DNA from: Tannerellaceae bacterium
GTDB taxonomy: Bacteria; Bacteroidota; Bacteroidia; Bacteroidales; Tannerellaceae
Assembly: GCA_031276545.1 (NCBI GenBank)
Contig: JAISMW010000026.1
Span: forward strand, 1-7,203
Direction of reading: 5' to 3'
DNA: 7,203 nucleotides
Part shown: positions 5,773 through 7,203 of the stretch, in pieces
Layout of the letters: every line of letters starts with the position of its first letter
Position numbering within the stretch: the first letter of the stretch is position 1
Notes under the pieces: model-generated
What the model was told of the DNA's origin: nothing
Seen by the model: only the letters and a program-made list of their open reading frames with translations
Databases searched by the model: none
Position numbers and translations under genes: made by a program

Positions 5773-5823
5773 CATCGCACTGTTTAACCAGTTAGCGGGA
5801 TGATGAAAAAAAGTTTCCTGCAC

Positions 5824-5853
5824 TTGTACTGTATCGTTTTTTGTTTACTTTTG
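5824..5853 (+). promoter_or_regulatory. Consensus Bacteroidetes promoter for the first NTF2-like gene
   Basis: TTG at 5824-5826, a 19-bp spacer, then TACTTTTG at 5846-5853 matches the -33/-7 consensus in sequence and spacing. It is followed by an A/T-rich leader and ATG at 5878. This promoter lies inside the longer open frame that starts at 5800, so it argues for the 5878 start. Confidence 0.7.
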
Positions 5854-5877
5854 TGCGTAAATAAAAATATTAATATA

Positions 5878-6306
5878 ATGAAAGAAAAAACATTTGCAAC
5901 ATCATCTTGTGCAGATCATCCTGCACATTCCGAACAAGTAGCCGGCAACGAACGGATTGTTGCGCAGTATTTCGACTATTTCAATCAGCACGAATGGGAG
6001 AAGATGGCCGATATGTATGTCGACGAAGCGGAATTTAAAGACCCTGCCATCGGAACGAAAATTGTTTCCATGACAAAAGCTGAGGTTGTGGCAAAATATT
6101 CGGAACTGGGCGAAATCTTTCCCGACCTTACGGATACCGTGATTCAAACCTATCCTTCGGGAGAGCACCACATCATCGTGGAATTTGTGACGGAGGGAAC
6201 CGCACCGGACGGTTCGAAGATGGAAATGCCTATCTGTACGATTTTCACCATTGAAGACGGCAAAATCACCAGGGATTTTTCGTATTACGACAATCCGCCG
6301 GAATAG
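5878..6306 (+). CDS. SnoaL/NTF2-like protein, paralogue A (probably cytoplasmic)
   Basis: From ATG at 5878 the protein has 142 residues: MKEKTFATSSCADHPAHSEQ, then an NTF2-like fold with the opening helix NERIVAQYFDYFNQHEWEKM, the DMYVDEAEFKDP strand, KAEVVAKYSELGEIFPDL, and closing strands including VEFVTEGTAPDGSKM and ITRDFSYYDN. This matches the SnoaL-like / nuclear transport factor 2 superfamily, small cone-shaped proteins that bind or isomerise small molecules; the substrate is unknown. The frame is open back to ATG at 5800, adding MMKKSFLHLYCIVFCLLLC, which looks like an export signal. I prefer 5878 because a consensus promoter ends at 5853, only 24 bp upstream. If a longer transcript exists, the 168-residue form would be exported. 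It is followed 53 bp later by paralogue B. Confidence 0.85.
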   Translation: MKEKTFATSSCADHPAHSEQVAGNERIVAQYFDYFNQHEWEKMADMYVDEAEFKDPAIGTKIVSMTKAEVVAKYSELGEIFPDLTDTVIQTYPSGEHHIIVEFVTEGTAPDGSKMEMPICTIFTIEDGKITRDFSYYDNPPE

Positions 6307-6359
6307 TATTTTATTTGCAGACTAACGAATTATTTATCAAGTACTCACCTTTATACTTC

Positions 6360-6812
6360 ATGATTATGCGAACCCTATCATTGTTTTTAGTTTTAATGCT
6401 CGCCGCGCTGTCCTGCGCGGAAAAGAAGACGGAGTCCAAACCCTCTGCCGGCAACGAAGAGATTGTTGCACAGTATTTCGAATATTTCAATCAGCACGAA
6501 TGGGAAAAGATGGCCGATATGTATGTGGACGAAGCGGAATTTAAGGATCCGTCCATCGGAACGGAAATCGTTACCATGACGAAAGCGGAAATCGTGGCAA
6601 AATATCAGGAACTGGGCGGGATTTTTCCCGACCTTAAGGACAGGGTGATTCAAACCTATCCTTCGGGAGACAGGTATATCACCGTAGAATTTGTAACGGA
6701 GGGAACCGCGCCGGACGGTTCGAAGATGAAATTGCCCATCTGTACGGTTTTCGCCATCGAAGGCGGCAGGATTACAAAGGATTTTTCTTATTACGACAAT
6801 AGTCAGGAGTAA
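6360..6812 (+). CDS. SnoaL/NTF2-like lipoprotein, paralogue B
   Basis: From ATG at 6360 (or 6366) the protein has 150 residues and begins MIMRTLSLFLVLMLAALSC, a lipoprotein-type signal with Cys19 as the probable acylated residue, then a charged linker AEKKTESKPSAG. The domain from NEEIVAQYFEYFNQHEWEKM to the end is about 81% identical to paralogue A over 119 residues (23 differences by eye). The frame also extends upstream to a TTG at 6315, but that segment (MQTNELFIKYSPLYF) precedes an obvious signal peptide, so 6360 is better. No separate consensus promoter is visible: TTTATTTG at 6310-6317 has one mismatch and no -33 partner. It is therefore probably co-transcribed with A and terminated by the hairpin at 6845. 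Binding partner unknown; probably envelope-anchored. Confidence 0.87.
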   Translation: MIMRTLSLFLVLMLAALSCAEKKTESKPSAGNEEIVAQYFEYFNQHEWEKMADMYVDEAEFKDPSIGTEIVTMTKAEIVAKYQELGGIFPDLKDRVIQTYPSGDRYITVEFVTEGTAPDGSKMKLPICTVFAIEGGRITKDFSYYDNSQE

Positions 6813-6844
6813 TTCCGCAGTATATAAGAAGGATGCTGAAGCAG

Positions 6845-6878
6845 GCGAGCCGGAGATTTGAGGTCTCCGGCTCGCTTT
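6845..6878 (+). terminator. Strong rho-independent terminator after the NTF2-like pair
   Basis: GCGAGCCGGAGA (6845-6856) pairs perfectly over 12 bp with TCTCCGGCTCGC (6864-6875) around the 7-nt loop TTTGAGG, followed by TTTGCT. It begins 33 bp after the stop at 6812. Confidence 0.8.
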
Positions 6879-6921
6879 GCTGTGTGCCGTGCATTGTGAA
6901 TAGACAACTTAAGGCGATTGA

Positions 6922-6981
6922 CTTTCCTACTCAGTAGAAAGGGTGAACCGGGCGGCGATCGGCTTTTCTACTCTTATGTAG
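6922..6981. repeat. Two short imperfect palindromes before the IS5-type element
   Basis: CTTTCCTACTCAGTAGAAAG (6922-6941) is a palindrome interrupted by one unpaired C, and CTAC (6968-6971) with GTAG (6978-6981) forms a second. Both contain CTACTC, so they may be related. They lie between the terminator and the IS5-type promoter and could be part of the element's end or its target. No function can be read from them. Confidence 0.3.
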
Positions 6982-7010
6982 TCAGTCCTTATTAAGTAAT
7001 CATTTCATTG

Positions 7011-7046
7011 AATACCAATAAAATGGTTGTAAAAAAGTTTGGTATT
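7011..7046. repeat. 8-bp inverted repeat over the IS5-type promoter
   Basis: AATACCAA (7011-7018) and TTGGTATT (7039-7046) are exact reverse complements 20 bp apart. The right arm overlaps the -33 TTTG of the transposase promoter. It could be an operator for the transposase, a transposase binding site, or part of the element's terminal structure. Confidence 0.5.
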
Positions 7047-7069
7047 TTCAGCCGGTTATTGTAACTTTG
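7038..7069 (+). promoter_or_regulatory. Consensus promoter of the IS5-type transposase
   Basis: TTTG (7038-7041), a 20-bp spacer, and TAACTTTG (7062-7069) form a full match to the Bacteroidetes consensus, the best in the window. It is followed by a leader of about 15 nt and ATG at 7091. Confidence 0.75.
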
Positions 7070-7090
7070 GCGCATAAAAACCGGAAAATT

Positions 7091-7203
7091 ATGTTAGGAA
7101 AATTACCTGTGGATGACCATCGCGAACTGTTTCGCACCCGATTGGCGGATTTGATTAATCCTGAGCACGAACTTGCTCTTTTGGCCGATAAAATCGACTG
7201 GAA
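7091..7203 (+). CDS. IS5-family transposase, first 37 residues (cut by window edge)
   Basis: The frame from ATG at 7091 begins MLGKLPVDDHRELFRTRLAD and continues LINPEHELALLADKIDW before the window ends. This is the conserved opening of IS5-family transposases (an MLGKxP start, then a DxxHELxLLAxKIDW helix ahead of the DUF772 region), recognised from memory. The DDE catalytic part is outside the window. A consensus promoter directly upstream suggests it is expressed. The left inverted repeat of the element is not identified; it should lie between about 6880 and 7040. Confidence 0.88.
   Translation, partial: MLGKLPVDDHRELFRTRLADLINPEHELALLADKIDW

Larger units (their letters stand above)
6990..7203 (+). 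mobile_element. Left part of an IS5-type insertion sequence (boundary approximate)
   Basis: The transposase start at 7091 and its promoter from 7038 must lie inside the element. The upstream boundary is uncertain because I cannot see a convincing terminal inverted repeat and the right end is outside the window. Confidence 0.5.

Noticed and set aside
6315..6812. TTG start at 6315 for the second NTF2-like gene
   Set aside because: It would put 15 extra residues before a clear lipoprotein signal peptide; the ATG at 6360 or 6366 fits the signal directly.

Overview
The window looks like an accessory stretch of a Bacteroidales chromosome (Bacteroides/Parabacteroides-like). The support is several promoter boxes of the Bacteroidetes form TAnnTTTG with an upstream TTG/TTTG, A-rich leaders instead of Shine-Dalgarno sites, a BspA-type leucine-rich repeat surface protein, a small outer-membrane beta-barrel, and protein families I know mainly from gut Bacteroidales. 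I cannot name a species. Truncated insertion sequences of two different families lie at the two edges: the N-terminus of an ISAs1-type transposase (1-240, minus) and of an IS5-type transposase (7091-7203, plus).

Layout. 1-262: left insertion-sequence end. 326-1690 (+): secreted BspA-like LRR_5 protein with about 12 repeats. 1693-2985 (-): secreted gluzincin-like metalloprotease (HELFH plus NEGLAE), convergent with the BspA gene with 2 bp between stops; its signal peptide appears broken by loss of one T, and the intact start would be at 3014. 3042-3743 (-): uncharacterised 233-residue Bacteroidetes protein, probably first gene of an operon with the protease. 3801-4199: a 19-unit, strictly 21-bp tandem array upstream of that operon. 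4207-5057: no confident gene; a 50-codon ORF that may be a remnant, a decayed GC-rich 42-bp repeat array, then an AT-rich promoter region. 5058-5687 (+): outer-membrane beta-barrel. 5878-6306 and 6360-6812 (+): tandem SnoaL/NTF2-like paralogues, about 81% identical over 119 residues, with unrelated N-termini. 6813-7090: terminator and IS5 promoter.

How parts may work together (inference): most intact products carry export signals (LRR protein, protease, beta-barrel, one NTF2-like lipoprotein), so this is largely a cell-envelope region. The least explained part is the 21-bp array with its flanking palindrome upstream of the 233-residue protein/metalloprotease pair. The array never changes length over 399 bp, alternates two unit types to give a 42-bp higher-order repeat, keeps a TGCAAATATT core once per two helical turns, and has exact Bacteroidetes -7 boxes on the minus strand only in its two outermost units. 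I see no RNA gene, CRISPR array, or phage gene.
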